From Darksidea phi (taxonomy: Eukaryota > Ascomycota > Dothideomycetes > Pleosporales > Lentitheciaceae), in NCBI GenBank assembly GCA_030770425.1, contig JASJFT010000132.1, positions 61,733-125,732 of the forward strand: a stretch of DNA of 64,000 nucleotides, in the 5' to 3' direction. The notes below the pieces were generated by a model, which made no database searches, was not told the DNA's origin, and saw nothing but the letters and a program-made list of their open reading frames with translations. Position 1 is the first letter of the stretch; each line of letters starts with the position of its first letter. Below, one piece after another: positions 1 to 13,387 of this stretch. The position numbers and the translations under genes are program-made.

Positions 1-1660
1 GCCTATATAGCTACCTTAGTAATAGTACTAAAAACGCGATTTAAATATATAGAGCTATTAGTAGAGCTAAAATACTATAAGAATATAATAAAGCTATCGT
101 TTCTCTATAAGAAAGGCTTCTTATAAGTTATATAATAAGAATTAATAATAATTAAACGTAAAGAAACCTACGAGTAGATAACCTAGGATAAATATAATAC
201 TTAGTATACTTAAGATAATAAGATTCTTCTACTAATATAGGTATATAAATATAAACTCGATAATTAGAACTATTTATTAAAATATAAGGCTCGGATCTAT
301 ATATACGACGATTTATAAATAATAGTAGAGGATACCTATACTACTATACTAGCTATTCGAATATTTCGAGCTCTAGTAGCTATTACCGCCTACTTTAATA
401 TAGAAATTTGTTAATATAATACTATTAACGCGTTTACTAATACTAAGCTATTAATACTAGTCTATTACTATTAACTAAAAGGATTCTCTAATTCTAATTA
501 TCTATAGAAATTACGTCGAGCGCTCTATAGTCTAAAGACGTTTCTATTACTCTAGTATAAAGAGCTTACTAAGATACTTATAAAGCTAGACCTTATATCT
601 ATTAAGAACGCTCCCTACTTATAGAAAAATAAGAAGCTACTAGTCTTCTTCTTCGTTAATAATATTGTCGTTCTTAGTATACTAGTATATATAGCTATCC
701 TATATAAATTCGAGTATAAGCTATTATAATAATACGAGATTAGATCTCTAGAAGAACTATAGATATTTTATAGTATTTAAACTATTAAAGATTATAATAG
801 TAGCTTAATCTAACTATTATAAAGCTTATATATCGAGAAGTTTACTTAAAAGTATTCTTTATTAAAGTTCTATTTAAAGCTACCTATTATATTACTACTA
901 CTTAAAGAACTAATACCCTTAGAGAATAAAATAATAGATTTAATTAAGTAACGATATACTTAGTTAGTTAGATCTATTAGTTATATAGTAGAAGCTACTC
1001 GTCTAGACGTCTTAAAGGCTTATTTAAAACTAGCTAAATTCCTTATAAATTCTTTATAATAGTATCTAGACGTAGCCTATTAAATAATTACCTATCTACT
1101 AGAAATAAAGAATCGAGTAATATACTATAATACGTTAATATCTATTAAATTAGTCTATATTACTAATAAACTTATATCTAAATCTATACCTAACTTTTAT
1201 AGAGTATTAGACGCCTTCTTCGTCGATTATAAGGCTACCTAGAAGAGCTTATAAGAATATATATTCTTCCTATTCGGTAGACCTATTAATTAGAAGGCTA
1301 TACTATAACGATATATTATAAAATTAACGACTAAGGTAGAACTAATAGCCGTCTCGTTAGTTAGTACTAAGCTAATATAGTAGTAAAGAGTATTTAAATA
1401 TATTAGATTTAATCTAGATTATAAATAATTAATATATTATAATAATTAATAAATAATTTAGCTACTTATCTTCTCTACCTTATAGCTTAAAACTATAGTA
1501 CGGTACGTTAATATCTATTACTATTAGCTTTATTAGAAGGTACTATTAGGTAATATTAATATCTTATATATCTTATTAAATAGTTAACTAGCTAACGATC
1601 TTACTAAATTACTACCTAGGTAAAAATATAAGAATTAGATATTACTCCTAAACTTTAAGG
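1..1660 (+). pseudogene. copia Pol relic (RT and RNase H), element A
   Basis: The frame contains dozens of TAA/TAG and is not translatable. Reading those codons as Gln/Trp restores a copia reverse transcriptase. In order there are the aspartate-bearing 'VNAF.N' block (about 418-440), the 'LRRALYSLK' block (about 510-540), and the YVDD box at about 648-668, now FVNNIV so both catalytic Asp are lost. The 'YEIRSLEEL' segment follows at about 735-765. The RNase H part (about 960-1660) keeps the 'TRLDV' stretch, 'DAFFVDYKAT' and the C-terminal 'LTK.LPRQK' signature typical of copia. Both domains fit B read on the other strand. It is clearly non-functional. Confidence 0.88.
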
Positions 1661-1668
1661 ATTTTCCT

Positions 1669-1752
1669 ACTATATAGGCTTCTTAGCTAACTATATAGGC
1701 TTTTTAGCCAATTATATAGACTATCTAGCTAACTATATAGACTATTTAGCTA
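1669..1752 (+). repeat. 21-bp tandem repeat, four units (element A)
   Basis: There are four head-to-tail 21-bp units (1669, 1690, 1711, 1732), each of the form actatatag-RCT-NNYTAGCYA with only transition differences. The unit is exactly seven codons and follows the RNase H frame directly, so it may have encoded a C-terminal heptad repeat. Element B carries five units of the same repeat at 31445-31549. Confidence 0.85.
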
Positions 1753-2052
1753 ATAAACTAGTATATTAATACTATATTAGTATACTATATAAAGTAAATT
1801 AAGGGCCTTATACCTCTAGAGACGTCTAATTATATAAGAAATCTACCTATACTATAATAGTAGAGACTATCTACCTAGTACTATACTAATATAAAGACTA
1901 GTTCTCGATCTATAATATAGCTCCTTATACTTATAAGGAGAGAGGGATCTATTAGCTAATAATAAGCTTTAAAAAATTAATCTTTAAAATTAAATTCTTA
2001 AATAAATAAATAAACTTTAGCTTCGAATCTACGTTCGAACCTAAGAGGGGTA

Positions 2053-2302
2053 TATAAGTAGCCGAGCGCTATATATTATATAATTATACTATTTATATAA
2101 TAATTTATACTAATTTACTATAACTATATACTAAACTTATAGTAACTATATAATAGTAATATATAGTAACTATACTATAACTTATAGTATAATTATACTA
2201 GTTATTTAACTTAGTATAATTAGTATATAAGACCCTCTACTCACGCCCTAGCTAAATAGTTAGACGACTTAATATACTTATTCTACCCTCTACCTACTTA
2301 TA
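2053..2302 (+). repeat. 3' LTR of element A (250 bp)
   Basis: The LTR has inverted ends tataagtag and ctacttata, which were TG...CA before RIP. It is preceded by a purine tract at 2042-2050 (taagagggg), the plus-strand primer. It matches the inverted 241-bp LTR of B (30918-31158). It contains many short palindromic blocks of the form agtaactatatagtaact. Confidence 0.88.
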
Positions 2303-4440
2303 TAAGATTTTAAGATTAAGATACTATAATAGGATAGATTCTTTAAGTCTATAAATTCTATATAGTAGTTAAATAGTAGTACTATTATCTATAATACCTA
2401 AAGGGAGTTATAGAAGAACGATATACTTATTATCTAAATAAGTATTAAGATAAGTAGTAATAATATTAATTTATTTATACTCTAGGTCCTAAAGAGTAAT
2501 AAGTATAAAGAGAATATATAGAGTTATTATATATATAATATATAAGTAAATAGATTAAAAATATTCTAATTATATTTAAAAATTACTATAGATAATAAGA
2601 CGTACTTTATATTTAAGAAGTTTACTATTAATATTATCTTTATACTTATATATCTACTAACTAGATATTACTTTATACTAGTTTAGCTTAATAAATATTA
2701 TAAAATACTAGATATTATTTTATTTAAGAGAATTAAACTTCTTATTTATAGTAAGCTAAAATTAATTTTTATAAAGGTATAATTTAAATTTATAATAGTT
2801 CTTTAGTTTAGGTAGAAGGCTTAATAGTAATATATCTATTAGTACTTTTATAATAGTAAAGGTAAAAGTCTACTCGAATATTAAAGATATAAAGTAGAGA
2901 TAATAATACTTATAACTATTTATTAATATATAGTTTAGTTTATCTCTATATAACTTTAAAAGGTTATTAAAAACTTACTCTAATAATATATTAGATATAA
3001 TAGTATTCTTATCTTAGTTCTTCTCTTATATAGTAGTATTAGTAGGATTATCCCCTAAATTAGGTTATAATTCTACTACTTCTTAAAGTTATTCCTACTA
3101 GTTATTATTTATAGGTTTAATAGTATTAGTAACTATATTAGAAAGCGAAGTCTTAGTAACTAAAGATAATTAGATAGAGAGAGAAAGCTTATTAGAAATA
3201 AATATAGTAATTTTAATATTATAGTTATAGAAATCCTAGTAGACTATAGCTAAATAAATAATATTTTCTATTTTAAGAATATATATCTCGTATATATTCT
3301 TAGTAATTATATTAATTAGATAGCTCTTTTAGCTATATAGTACTAGTTTCTTATTATATATATACTTTACCTTAGGTATATAAATATATCTAATATAGCT
3401 AAAGGTATAAATAAAAATAAGATTTAGTACTAGATTAGGAATATTATTTTCTAATTAATATATCTTATAAGGTATTTTCTAAATAGAAATACTAAAGACT
3501 AATAGGAAGTTCTAATTCTATACTTAATATTATACTATATATAGTTATAGATTTTAAGAAATACTAGTAGTAATATATATTATATATATATTAGTAGAGG
3601 TAATACTATTAATACGCTTTATAATACTATTCCTTAAGATATTATATAATAGAGAATACTTAAGTTTAATATTCTTACTTTTAATATATTATTTAAAGTA
3701 ATTATTTATAAATTCTTTAATATTATTAAAGTAGATAATACTAATATAAAGATCTATTTCTATCTCTTAAATATTATACTACTTAATTAATTCTTTAGTA
3801 AATAAGGCCCTAAAATCTAAGTAGAATATTTAGTAGTATTAGAAAAAGTTATTAATAATAAATATCTAATAGTACTCTTTATTATATTCTTTAGGTATAA
3901 TAGATTCTATAATATTAATATAGACCTTACTTAGAATATAGAAAAGACGTTCTTATAATATATAAGAGAATATTAATAATAATTTTATTATACTATAAGA
4001 CTTATAGTTAAATAGCTTTATATTAGAAATTTCTATACTATTAATCTTTTTAGCTAAGTACTTTAGTATTACTAGATCTAAATAATCTAATATTATATAC
4101 TACTTATATAAAGGATATACTATATAAGAGATAATATAAAAGAAATAATTACTATAAAGAATAGTATATATAATAGTATATATAGCCTTCTCTTTATTAT
4201 AAATAACTAGAAAATTAGAAATCCTATTTATCTTAGGTAGATAGGTAAACTTAGAGCTATTAAACTTTATAAGTATATTAGTACTACTATTATAAAAGTA
4301 GTCCTTTTATTTAAAAGAAGCTTATAAGATAATATTTATTATAAGATCTTCTTTAAAGACTATATTATTTAAGATAATAGTCTAGGCTATATTATTACTC
4401 TTTATAATATTAAATTATATAGTATTTAGTCCTTAAACTT
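2303..4440 (-). pseudogene. copia Pol relic (integrase and start of RT), element E
   Basis: On the minus strand, with TAA/TAG read through, the frame gives the same integrase and early RT as D. About 4300-2900 is integrase and its C-terminal linker. About 2760-2520 is the copia RT N-terminal block with the 'YKYKDN...LLKYKVYLI' stretch that corresponds to 'YKYK.D..G...YKARLV' in living copia elements. The frame is cut by element A before the catalytic box. No start codon survives, since TG is virtually absent. Identity rests on order and on D rather than on any intact motif. Confidence 0.75.
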
Positions 4441-4449
4441 ATAATATAC

Positions 4450-6000
4450 TATTAATATCTTTAATTATAGATAAGGGTTTATCTAACTAGATAATAAACT
4501 TAGATTTATTATTATAGACGCTCTAATTAGTAGTAATATTATAGTAATAGTAGTATTTATAAGTTATATTATAAGCGACGTACTAAAGTATTAATAAAAA
4601 AATATTTATATAAAAGAAGATAGTATTATATAAATTATTTAGTATTTTAGAAGAGGATTACTCTTATAATAATAATAGATAACTAACTATTATATAAACG
4701 TTTATTATATTTATCGTTATTTTTATAATATTAGATTTTACCTTCTTAGTCTTTCTTTTCTTCTCTATTTTTACTTTCTTCTTAGAATATAGCTTAAAGT
4801 AATAGTTAGATTCTTTATAATAAGGTTTTTTATAATAAGAGTATAGATTATACTTTTAATTTTTTAGTTTACTAGTTAATTTAGTAGTATCTATTTTATT
4901 AGTTATATTTATACTATTAGTTATAATATTAGTAGGAGTATACTTTATACGATATTTATTAATATATTTCTCTTCTTCTTTCTTAATCTTAATAGTAAGA
5001 GTCTTAATAGGGTTTATAGACTATAATTTATTATACTTTATTAGAGCTTATTTAAGTCTATTAACTATTTATTTTCTACTATAGTAGAGATTATTATATT
5101 AGTCCTCTATCTAAGCTAGTACTATATAACCTAGCTTAATTAAGTATATAATATTAGAGAGAAGATTATCTAAATCTTCGTCGTATATAAGGGTACTATT
5201 AGGGTATAGAATATTATAGAGTATAATAATAATATCTACTATACTAAGGTTTATAGCTATATTTTAAAAAGTATTAGTCTATTTATAGACTAATAAGTAG
5301 TAGTTAAATAAAATTTTTTAAAAAATCTTAATAATCTTATAGATATTATTTAGACTTATATCTTTATTATTAGAGCTAAGTATACTATATATCTTATATA
5401 TAGTACCTTTTATATATAAAGATATATAATAGTTAATATATATACTCTTAAAAATAATACTTTATAACTTAGTATTCTTTAAATCCTAGTTATAAACTAT
5501 TTTCTCTAATTTAAATTATTATTTAATAACTATTTTATTCTAGGGTCTAATATATTTATTATATTATTCGGTACTCTTATAGATCTATTATATCTATTTC
5601 TTATATTAAGTCTTTAATATATTAAAGTAAGCTATAATTTACTTATATATAGAAGTAGAAAAGCTAAAAACTATAATTAATATAGTAGACGGTATAGGGA
5701 TAATAGGTTTATTAAGTTTAATTTTAATAAAGTTATTTAGATTATAAGTAGATCGAATAAGTAAGTTATTAAGAATATTCTTTACCTAATACTCTATAGC
5801 GTAGTTATTAAGTTATTTATTCTAGTTCTTCTAGTATTTATTATAAGGAATTAAGGAATTCCTAAGAAGTAATCTTTAATAGGTTATTTCCTATTTAGGT
5901 TTAGCCTATATTACTAACCTATTATTATAGCTAGATTCTATAGGTTATTCTAAGTAGAATAGTATATAGCTTATTTAAATTGGACTAATATTAAGCTAGA
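4450..6000 (-). pseudogene. copia Gag relic, element E
   Basis: This is the Gag region of E on the minus strand. At about 4860-4795 there is a tyrosine-rich block (YxxYSYYKKxYYKxxxYY). It is what a CCHC zinc knuckle becomes when TGC/TGT and CAC/CAT codons are turned to TAT/TAC by RIP, and the same block occurs in D at about 29128-29190. Upstream the relic is AT-rich with stops in all frames, so the N-terminal boundary is a guess and leader sequence may reach down to about 5600. Confidence 0.6.
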
Positions 6001-6700
6001 TATTAGAGGATAAAGTTATTAGTAATTAGGTTAATTCTAGAACCTTCTAGTAACTACTAGATTAACTAGTATTATTAATAAGTATTAGAAATACTTAATT
6101 TCTAATACTTATATAATACTTACTAAGCTATTCTAGAATATTCTATTACTAATTAAGATTAGTAATAGATTTCTTAGCTAGAAGTATATAAGGAGGATAA
6201 TCTATATTAAATAGTTAGCTCTATAACCTAATAACCTAATTATTAAATAAGTTAATATATTATTATATTATCTTATTATCTTTTTACCTTATTTAGTTAT
6301 ACTTCTATCCTCCTAAATACTATTTATAGTATTCTATTAGGTTCTACTATAAATAGAAAGAAAGCTAAGCTTAATAAGTACTCCTCCTACTTATATAAGC
6401 TTTACCCCTTTCTTTATATTTATTATATATATAGAGGGTAATATCTAAAGTATATATAGTCTAGTTAATTAAAATAGCTTAACTAGAGTTTATCGTAAAT
6501 ATATTATACTCTATAATATAAAATTATAATAAATTAGTATAGATTATAAAGATACTATACTTAAAAGTATAGAATCTTAAGTAATAATAGTACTAGGATA
6601 GTTGAGTATAACTTAATAAATAATATTAAAAGCTAATCTATCTTCTTATAAAGGATCTAATAGTTTAGTATAAAGCTTAATAGTATATAGATTTATAAAA

Positions 6701-6711
6701 GACTTATAATT
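6701..6711 (-). promoter_or_regulatory. Probable primer-binding site of element E
   Basis: Directly inside the 5' LTR the minus strand reads aattataagtc. Allowing RIP-type transitions, this resembles TTATGAGCC, the complement of the anticodon arm of initiator-Met tRNA. Drosophila copia and yeast Ty5 prime from such a half tRNA. Element B has a nearly identical word at the same place (38398-38408). Confidence 0.45.
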
Positions 6712-6745
6712 TATAGATTAGTAAGAGTAAAAGTTATATAATTAT
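6712..6745 (-). repeat. 5' LTR of element E, inner end (34 bp)
   Basis: This is the inner end of E's 5' LTR, cut off by H1. Joined to 22783-22999 it gives 34 + 217 = 251 bp, the length of D's 3' LTR (63552-63802), with which it aligns. The last five bases (6741-6745, attat) are the left TSD of H1. Confidence 0.82.
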
Positions 6746-7013
6746 TATAAGACTCTAGAACTAAGTATAATTAACTAGGAGTTATAATAGCTAAGATAGC
6801 CTTCTAATTAACTAATAGTAGAATCGGTATATTAAAGCTATCCTAAGATAGTACTATAAGGGTATAAGAGTAGAAGGTTCTTATACCCGAATAGAGCTTA
6901 GCGCGCTAAATAAGCTAACTAATTATTAGACTAATCCTTAGGATTACCTAATCTACTAATTAAAATAAGAAATAAGTAAAATAACTAGATTATCTAGGGA
7001 ATAGATCGTAATA
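6746..7013 (-). repeat. 3' LTR of H1 (268 bp)
   Basis: The ends are tataagac...cgtaata on the plus strand (TG...CA after RIP). It equals in length the LTRs at 13388-13655, 21249-21516 and 22510-22777 and differs from them almost only by C/T and G/A changes. Confidence 0.92.
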
Positions 7014-7444
7014 TTATCTTTTTTCTAAAATAAGACCTTATCCTTAAGGGCCTAGTAAATAAATAATTAAGAAAAAATACTTTTTAGGAGGAGAGAAGAA
7101 GAAGGTAGAGGAGATAGGTAGATATTTATATCTATTACTTCTTACTCGAAAAATAATTTAACTAGTACTTTCTAGATTATTTTTAAAGTATATTAACGTT
7201 ATATATCCCTATATATATCTATTTATTTTACTATATAAATTATTATCTAAAAAATATTTTTCTAATATATATACTATATAACGCGCTTAATATATCTAAA
7301 GAATATTATAGAATATATAAGAGAATATTAATAACTTAATTTTCTATATTATCTAGAAGTTATATATATATAGCCCTACTAAAAAATAAGACTTACTTCT
7401 TCTACGTTTCTACCCGTAGTAAAGTAAAACTATAGAGGGGTACT
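7014..7444 (-). other. 3' untranslated stretch of H1
   Basis: This lies between the 75-bp repeats and the 3' LTR. On the minus strand the purine tract sits against the LTR (about 7014-7026). No coding similarity is seen. The stretch is shared with H2 (13656-14086), H3 (about 27870-28277) and H4 (about 62279-62697), so it belongs to the element. Confidence 0.75.
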
Positions 7445-7744
7445 CTAAGCTTAAAGGTAGTTACTATAGACTTTAAGTATTATACTACCTATTTTAATAA
7501 GTTATAAAGAAGAGGTATCCTAAGTTTAAAAATAATTACTATAGACTCTAGGTATTATACTACCTATTTTAGTAGACTATAAAGAAGAGGTATTTTAAGC
7601 TTAGGAATAATTACTATAAGCTCTAAACTATATACTATCTATTTTAGTAGACTATAAAAGAAAGATATCCTAAGCTTAGGAGTAATTATCCTAAGCTTTA
7701 GATATTATACTATCTATTTTAATAGACTATAAAGGGTAGGGGCC
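7445..7744 (-). repeat. 75-bp tandem repeat, four units (H1)
   Basis: Units begin at 7445, 7520, 7595 and 7670 with an exact 75-bp period. Each contains ctaagc/ctaagt at the start and ctattttaRTAR-YTATAAAG near the end. The same repeat has three units in H2, H3 and H4. It lies between the pol relic and the 3' LTR, so it is probably 3' untranslated. Confidence 0.9.
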
Positions 7745-10700
7745 TATACTTAATACCGGCGATTTTTCTAGATTTCTATCTTAACTAGTATCTCGTCTTC
7801 TAACTAGGGGCTAAGGAACTTATCTTATAATATAGCTTCTAGCTACTAAACTAGTCGTTTAGATAGACCTAGCTTATTAAGATACTTATTATAGAACTTT
7901 TTTACTTTTTAGACTATATTTATAAAATTATTTATTAGGTAATAGATTAGATCTAGATTATAATTTATTTATTCTATTTAATAATAGAGCTTATTATAAA
8001 CGATTCGGCTATTAAGAATATAGACTATTAGTTACTTAAAATATCTATTTACTTCTATAACTAGTTCTTTAAGAAGTACTTAACTAGATAATAGATCTTA
8101 TATAGCTTTATATAATCTATCTATATAGAAAATATTATATATCTTTATATAAAAGAATAACTAGACTATATAGAAGTTATATCTTTAGCTAATAATAAGA
8201 TAAAGTTCGTATATTTATTAGTCTAATTTTAGACTTAGTTTTAAGGTAGTAAATCCCTTAGATATAATATAGACTTAATCTTCTATATTAAAATCTAGAA
8301 AATAGTATTTTTTATTAGTTTATTAGCTCTAGACTTTCTAAACTATTATAATATTAACTTAAATATAGTTATAAATCTATTAGACTATATTAGCTTAGAT
8401 TTTTATAAACTCTTAAATTATTTATATAGTTATATTATCTAGTAATTTAAAAGGTTTATAAATATATTTTTACTAGTTCTAGTAATAATAAGTCTTATAG
8501 TTAAATTTAATCTTAAATAGAAAAAATTCTATTATATTATATAGAAGAGTTACCTAGGCCTAGTTTATACTAGATAGAAGATTAGACTAGTTATCTTAAT
8601 AGAAGTTTATAAAGGGGCGTAATTATTAGTCTAGCTATTAATTAAAAACTTCTATATTATTATTAGTTTATAGGTAGTAGATTATAGATAATAACTAGTT
8701 AATTCTTATAAATCTATATAATATTTTTATAAAGTCTAATACGAACTATAGGTCTTAATTTAAGACTATAATATATAAGGGACTAAAGATTTACTATATA
8801 TATATATAATAGAGAGTAGCTATATCTTTAATAATAGTAGTCTTAAAATAAAGTAATAAAAAAATATATTTTAATAATCTATATATTACTATAAATAGAT
8901 TATTATATTTCTTATAATCCTTTAGGAAGCTTTTAAAGTCTATAGAAATATCTTTTTATACTTTCTTAAATATAAAAAGTAGTTTAAGAAGATCTAAGAT
9001 CTTATTTTAAAACTTATAACTTTATTAGTACTATTTATAATTCCTTATATAATATTTTATATTTTTATTTATTATATTCTAGTAGTATAAATCTTTTAAA
9101 AGCTTAATAGTTTTCTTTATATCTAAGTAAGTAGTAATCTATATAGTATATACTACCTAAATAAGATAGATCTTAAGAAATCCTACTTTAGATACTACTA
9201 ACTTCTCTTTTTAAAGAAGAAGTTTAGATAAAGTTAAGAATAAATACTTATATTTTTAATAAGCTAACTTTTACTCTAGTTTAAGTATAGTATATATACG
9301 ATTTTTATAAAGTATATAGTTAAGAAGTAAATAAGAATAAGCTTTAATTTTATATTTAGAATTCTAGGTATTAGTAGTAGTTATTAAGATAACTATTATA
9401 ATAAAAGTCTATTTAGAGGGAATAAAGACGTAAGTTCTAGTAATTTTATCTTTTTTCTTCTAAGTTTTTAACTTCTTTTATTTTTAAGAGAGGATATCTA
9501 TAATAATATTAGCGGTTCTAAAATAATAATAAATAATATAGTAATAATTTATAAGCTTCTTAGTCTACTAAATCTATTATAGAATTAGTTTATACTTAAT
9601 TAAGAAATACTTTAGTACTTAGTAATTAATAATAACTTAAAAGGGTTTATTTAGTTATAATCCTATAAGCTAAGTTCTCTATTTATTTAATTCTCTTATA
9701 ACTATAAGTATCTTCTTATTATAGATCTTATAGTTTATTTCTATAAACTTTATTATCTTTATAAAGTAGATTATAGATTATTAGATTTTATTATCTTAAA
9801 GTTATATAAAGGTACTTACTAGAATACTATTACTTATATTAGTTTCTATATAGGTCCTATAGTAGAACGAGTAATATCTTATAATAATATTTAAATATAA
9901 TAATATCTTATTTTTCTTAAATATAGCTTATTCTTTAGACCTAAAGGTATAAAATTTTCCCTTTTATAGTAATTAGATAAGTAGGTAGACTACGTAACTA
10001 TAATCTTTTAATTATTTATAATAGTAATTATAGAAGCCTAAATAAACTTATAGCTCTTTTAGAATTATAGATTTTTTTTAATCTTTAATAGCTACTATCT
10101 TATTAAGATCTATATAGATCCCTTTAGTATTAATAATAAAATCTAAGAACTTTACCTTAATAATTATAAACTTACTCTTTTTAATATTAATTTATAATCT
10201 AATCTTTTTAAACTTATCTAGAATTTTACTTATATATTTCTTATACTTAAGAGGGTCTTCTAAGTAAATTAAAATATTATCTATATAAATAGTATAAATC
10301 TTATTAATTTTATTCTTAAGTATTTAATTAATATAGTATTAAAAGATTACTAGTTTATTATATAGTCTAAAAGATAGAATATAATATTTATAATTTCTAT
10401 ATTATATTTTAAAAGTTATAAGATCTTTTATATCGAGGTCTAGTCTAATATAATAAAAGACTTAATATATATCTAGCTTAGTAAATACCTTTATTTTAAA
10501 GAGTTATATTAATATTTCTTTAATTAAAAGAATAATTATAATATTCTTTTTTATAATTATATTAATTTTCTAGTAATTAATATAGAATCTTTATCTTCTT
10601 TTTAACTTTTTAATAAATAGAACGAGTAAAATAAAGTTAATATTACTAGTTATAATAAAGTTCTTTTTTAGATACTTTTTTAAATAAGCTTTTAGTAACT

Positions 10701-11880
10701 TTAGATATTTAAGAGATATATTATAAAATAGACTTATATTAAACTTATTTCTATTATTCTTAAGGATAATTTTATAATTAATATTTTTTCTTTTAAGAGG
10801 TAGCTTATCTAAGTCGATTTTAAAGAAGTAGTTTAGAATAGTTTCTATATAATCTTTATAAAGAAGCTTCTTTATTATTATATCTTATATATTTTATTTT
10901 ACTAAGTCTTTTAATTATCTATTTCTAATTAATAAGTTAACTTTATATAGACTAATAGTTTTTAATATAACTTCTTTCTTATCTACGAGCTTTTATATAT
11001 TAGAAGACTTAAAAAAATATACGTCGAATTTATTACTAATAATCTACCCTAGTAGATTATTAAGAATAGATATTACTTTTTTTTTCTTTTTATTATTTTT
11101 TTAGTAGTCTTATTAATTTTTCTTAAATTTAGTATTCTTTAAATTATTATTAGTATTATTATTTATATTTTTTTATATTTCCTTAGAAGTAGTTTACTAA
11201 TTTTTTATTATTTATAATAAGACTTTAACGGGCTTATAGACTTCCTCCTAAGAGATTATAAAGACTTTAATAGGAATTTTTAAACTAAGTATTAGATTCT
11301 TTCTAAATAAGTAGACCTTCTTCTATACTTTAATCTATTAATTAATTAAATTATCGTAATATAAAGTATTATTCTAGTATTCTAACTCTAGCTTCGAATC
11401 TAGCTTTTCTATAATAATTAGATTATATTTTATCTACTTTAGGATATTATTTAACTAATATAAAGTCTAGTTATAATAGTTAATTAAGAATTAAGTTTAC
11501 TTAAAGAATTTCTTTTTAAGTATTATATTATAATACTTAAGTTTATAAAAGAGAAATTAAATAGATATATTCTTTTCTTAAATTAATAGATTAGCTTAAA
11601 TAGTTATATTAATTAAATAATTATATTTCCTATTAAAATTATTAAAAAGAATTAGTTTCTTTAGTTAATAGAAGACGGGCTTTAACTTTTTCTTTACTAC
11701 CTTTAAATATTTAAAGTAAACTAATAGATATATATTAGTACTATTATCTACTAATCCTCTAGTTATATAGCTAGACTATTTACTATAAATTAAATAGAGA
11801 GCGTAAATAATTTTAAATTAATAAGCTATAGTATCTTAATAAGCTATTAATAATTAAGAGATTTAATTACTTCTATATAG
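7745..11880 (-). pseudogene. gypsy Pol relic with chromodomain, H1
   Basis: Read on the minus strand with stops taken as Gln/Trp, this gives the same order as H4: protease/RT (about 10750-10150), RNase H (about 9890-9480), integrase (about 9130-8300) and a C-terminal chromodomain (about 8030-7850). The RT catalytic box near 10275-10300 has become YIDN. Stops occur every few codons and there is no usable ATG. H4 carries the clearer copy of each domain, and the domain limits here are transferred from it. Confidence 0.8.
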
Positions 11881-13387
11881 GCTACTAGGGAGAAGTCCTT
11901 CTTTAGTAGTTTTTATTTTTTAATACTATAGAGAAGGTATTAAAGTTATACTCTAAATTACTTTTCTCTTTATATAAGAAGTTTAAATAAGCTCCTTTCT
12001 TAAAATTATTAAAAAAGATAGTATTAACTTTTACTTTTATAGTATTCTACGTTACTTTATATATAATATAATTAGGGTAATTTTACTATTTATTTCTTTT
12101 TCTATAATTAAAGTAATAACCTTACTTCTTATATTTCTTAAAAGAGTAGTTATAAAGTTTAGAAGTATTTTTAAAGTAAATAGACTTCTTTTTTAACTTA
12201 TTAAAGAAGAATCTACTTATAATTAACTACTTTTTCTTAAAGATAATTAATTAGTTACTTTAGATAAGTTAAATCTTTTAGTATTAGTTATTTTTAAGTA
12301 GTATTCTATTAACTAAAGTCGTATATTTATAAAGCTTATTAAAGATAAAATTACTATTATTAAATAGATCTATCTTATTTTTTAGCTTAAAGTAGAGCTT
12401 ATTTATAAATTCTATGTTCTACTAGTAGTAAGGTAAATAGGTCTTTATTACTAGATATTTAAAATTCTTAATAAAGTTACTAACTTTATTAAATATATTT
12501 ATATATATTTAATAGAATTTAACTTTTATTTTCTTCTTCGTATAAGAATCTTTATAGTATTTCTTAATATATTTTAATAGGTCTATATTAGATATAAAGT
12601 CTACTTCTTTTTCTTTAAAATTTAGCTATATTTAAATATAGTCTTTTACTAGGCCTACTAGTTAGAATATAATATAGACTTAATAGATCTTAGTTATTTA
12701 CTAGGAGGTTTCTTATACGTACTAGTCCTTATTAATAATAAGTTTCTATTCTATATTATAGAGCTAGTTCTTTAACTTAGACTCTCTATTATTTTTAAAT
12801 AAAATAGAATTAAGATAGAATATAGTCTTTTAAAAGTTAGAGATTTATAGAGATTTATTTTAATAGTTTTCTATAATATTCTTTTCTTAAATAAGAACCT
12901 ATATTCTATTATCTAAAGTAATAGTTATAAATCTTAGTAAGGCTAATAAGAATCTCGTAGAATAGGTATTAGAATAGAAAGTAAAAGTATTTTCTATTTT
13001 CTTTATAGTAAAGAGTAGTATATCTAAATCTAATAGGTACTCGTAATAGTTCTTATTAGATAGAAGGGTCTATATTAGATTTAAAAATATAATTAGTTTA
13101 ATAGTTAACTTTTTTTATAAGAAGTTTAATTAAAAGATTAAATACTAGACTAAATCCTACTAGAATCTTCCTAAGAGCTTAGAGGTTAGAAGTAAAATAT
13201 AATAAATAAGAAAGGTTCTTTAAGAACTAATATTTAGATTATTTAGTTATATTATTATAAAAAGGAGTTTTATCTTTTCTATATCTTATCTATTATTAGG
13301 ATTATACTATAATAGTAAAGCTTTAAAAGTAGACTTAGAGTTATATTAAAAGAGAACTATAAGTTCGACCTTAATATAAATAGTTAC
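11880..13387 (-). pseudogene. gypsy Gag relic (C-terminal part), H1
   Basis: This is the Gag region of H1 downstream of the H2 insertion point, on the minus strand. It is homologous to H4 56396 to about 57880 and includes the tyrosine-rich former zinc-knuckle segment. At 13383-13387 the bases gttac are one TSD of H2. The N-terminal part of the same gag lies across H2 at 21517-22509. Confidence 0.72.

Larger units (their letters stand above)
1..2302 (+). mobile_element. Element A: Ty1/copia retrotransposon, 3' part
   Basis: This is the 3' portion of a RIP-degraded Ty1/copia element. It is entered by the window edge inside the reverse transcriptase and ends with a complete 3' LTR. The order seen is RT, RNase H, a short tandem repeat, a purine tract and the LTR, as expected for copia (integrase lies upstream of RT). 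Its sister B lies inverted at 30918-46128; base 1 of A corresponds to about 33486 in B. A sits inside element E: bases 2303-2307 (taaga) are the right-hand target copy, and the empty target is present in D at 54450-54454. The left TSD is outside the window. Confidence 0.9.
2303..6711 (-). mobile_element. Element E: Ty1/copia internal region (5' and middle part)
   Basis: This is the internal region of a DE-family copia element read on the minus strand. It is the inverted homologue of D's segments 28545-30917, 46129-47524 and 54241-54450. It starts at the primer-binding site next to the 5' LTR (6711) and runs leader, gag, integrase and the start of RT, until element A interrupts it at 2302. The rest of RT, RNase H and the 3' LTR must lie left of the window. 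E lacks K, B, F and H3, so it supplies the empty site for each: 4442-4454 (K), 3903-3907 (B), 2512-2516 (F) and 5436-5440 (H3). The stretch from about 5450 to 6711 is leader and N-terminal gag, with no preserved counterpart in this window. Confidence 0.87.

Noticed and set aside
7445..7744. CRISPR-like array
   Set aside because: The 75-bp units are contiguous with no unique spacers, and the block is part of a gypsy element's 3' region in four copies.
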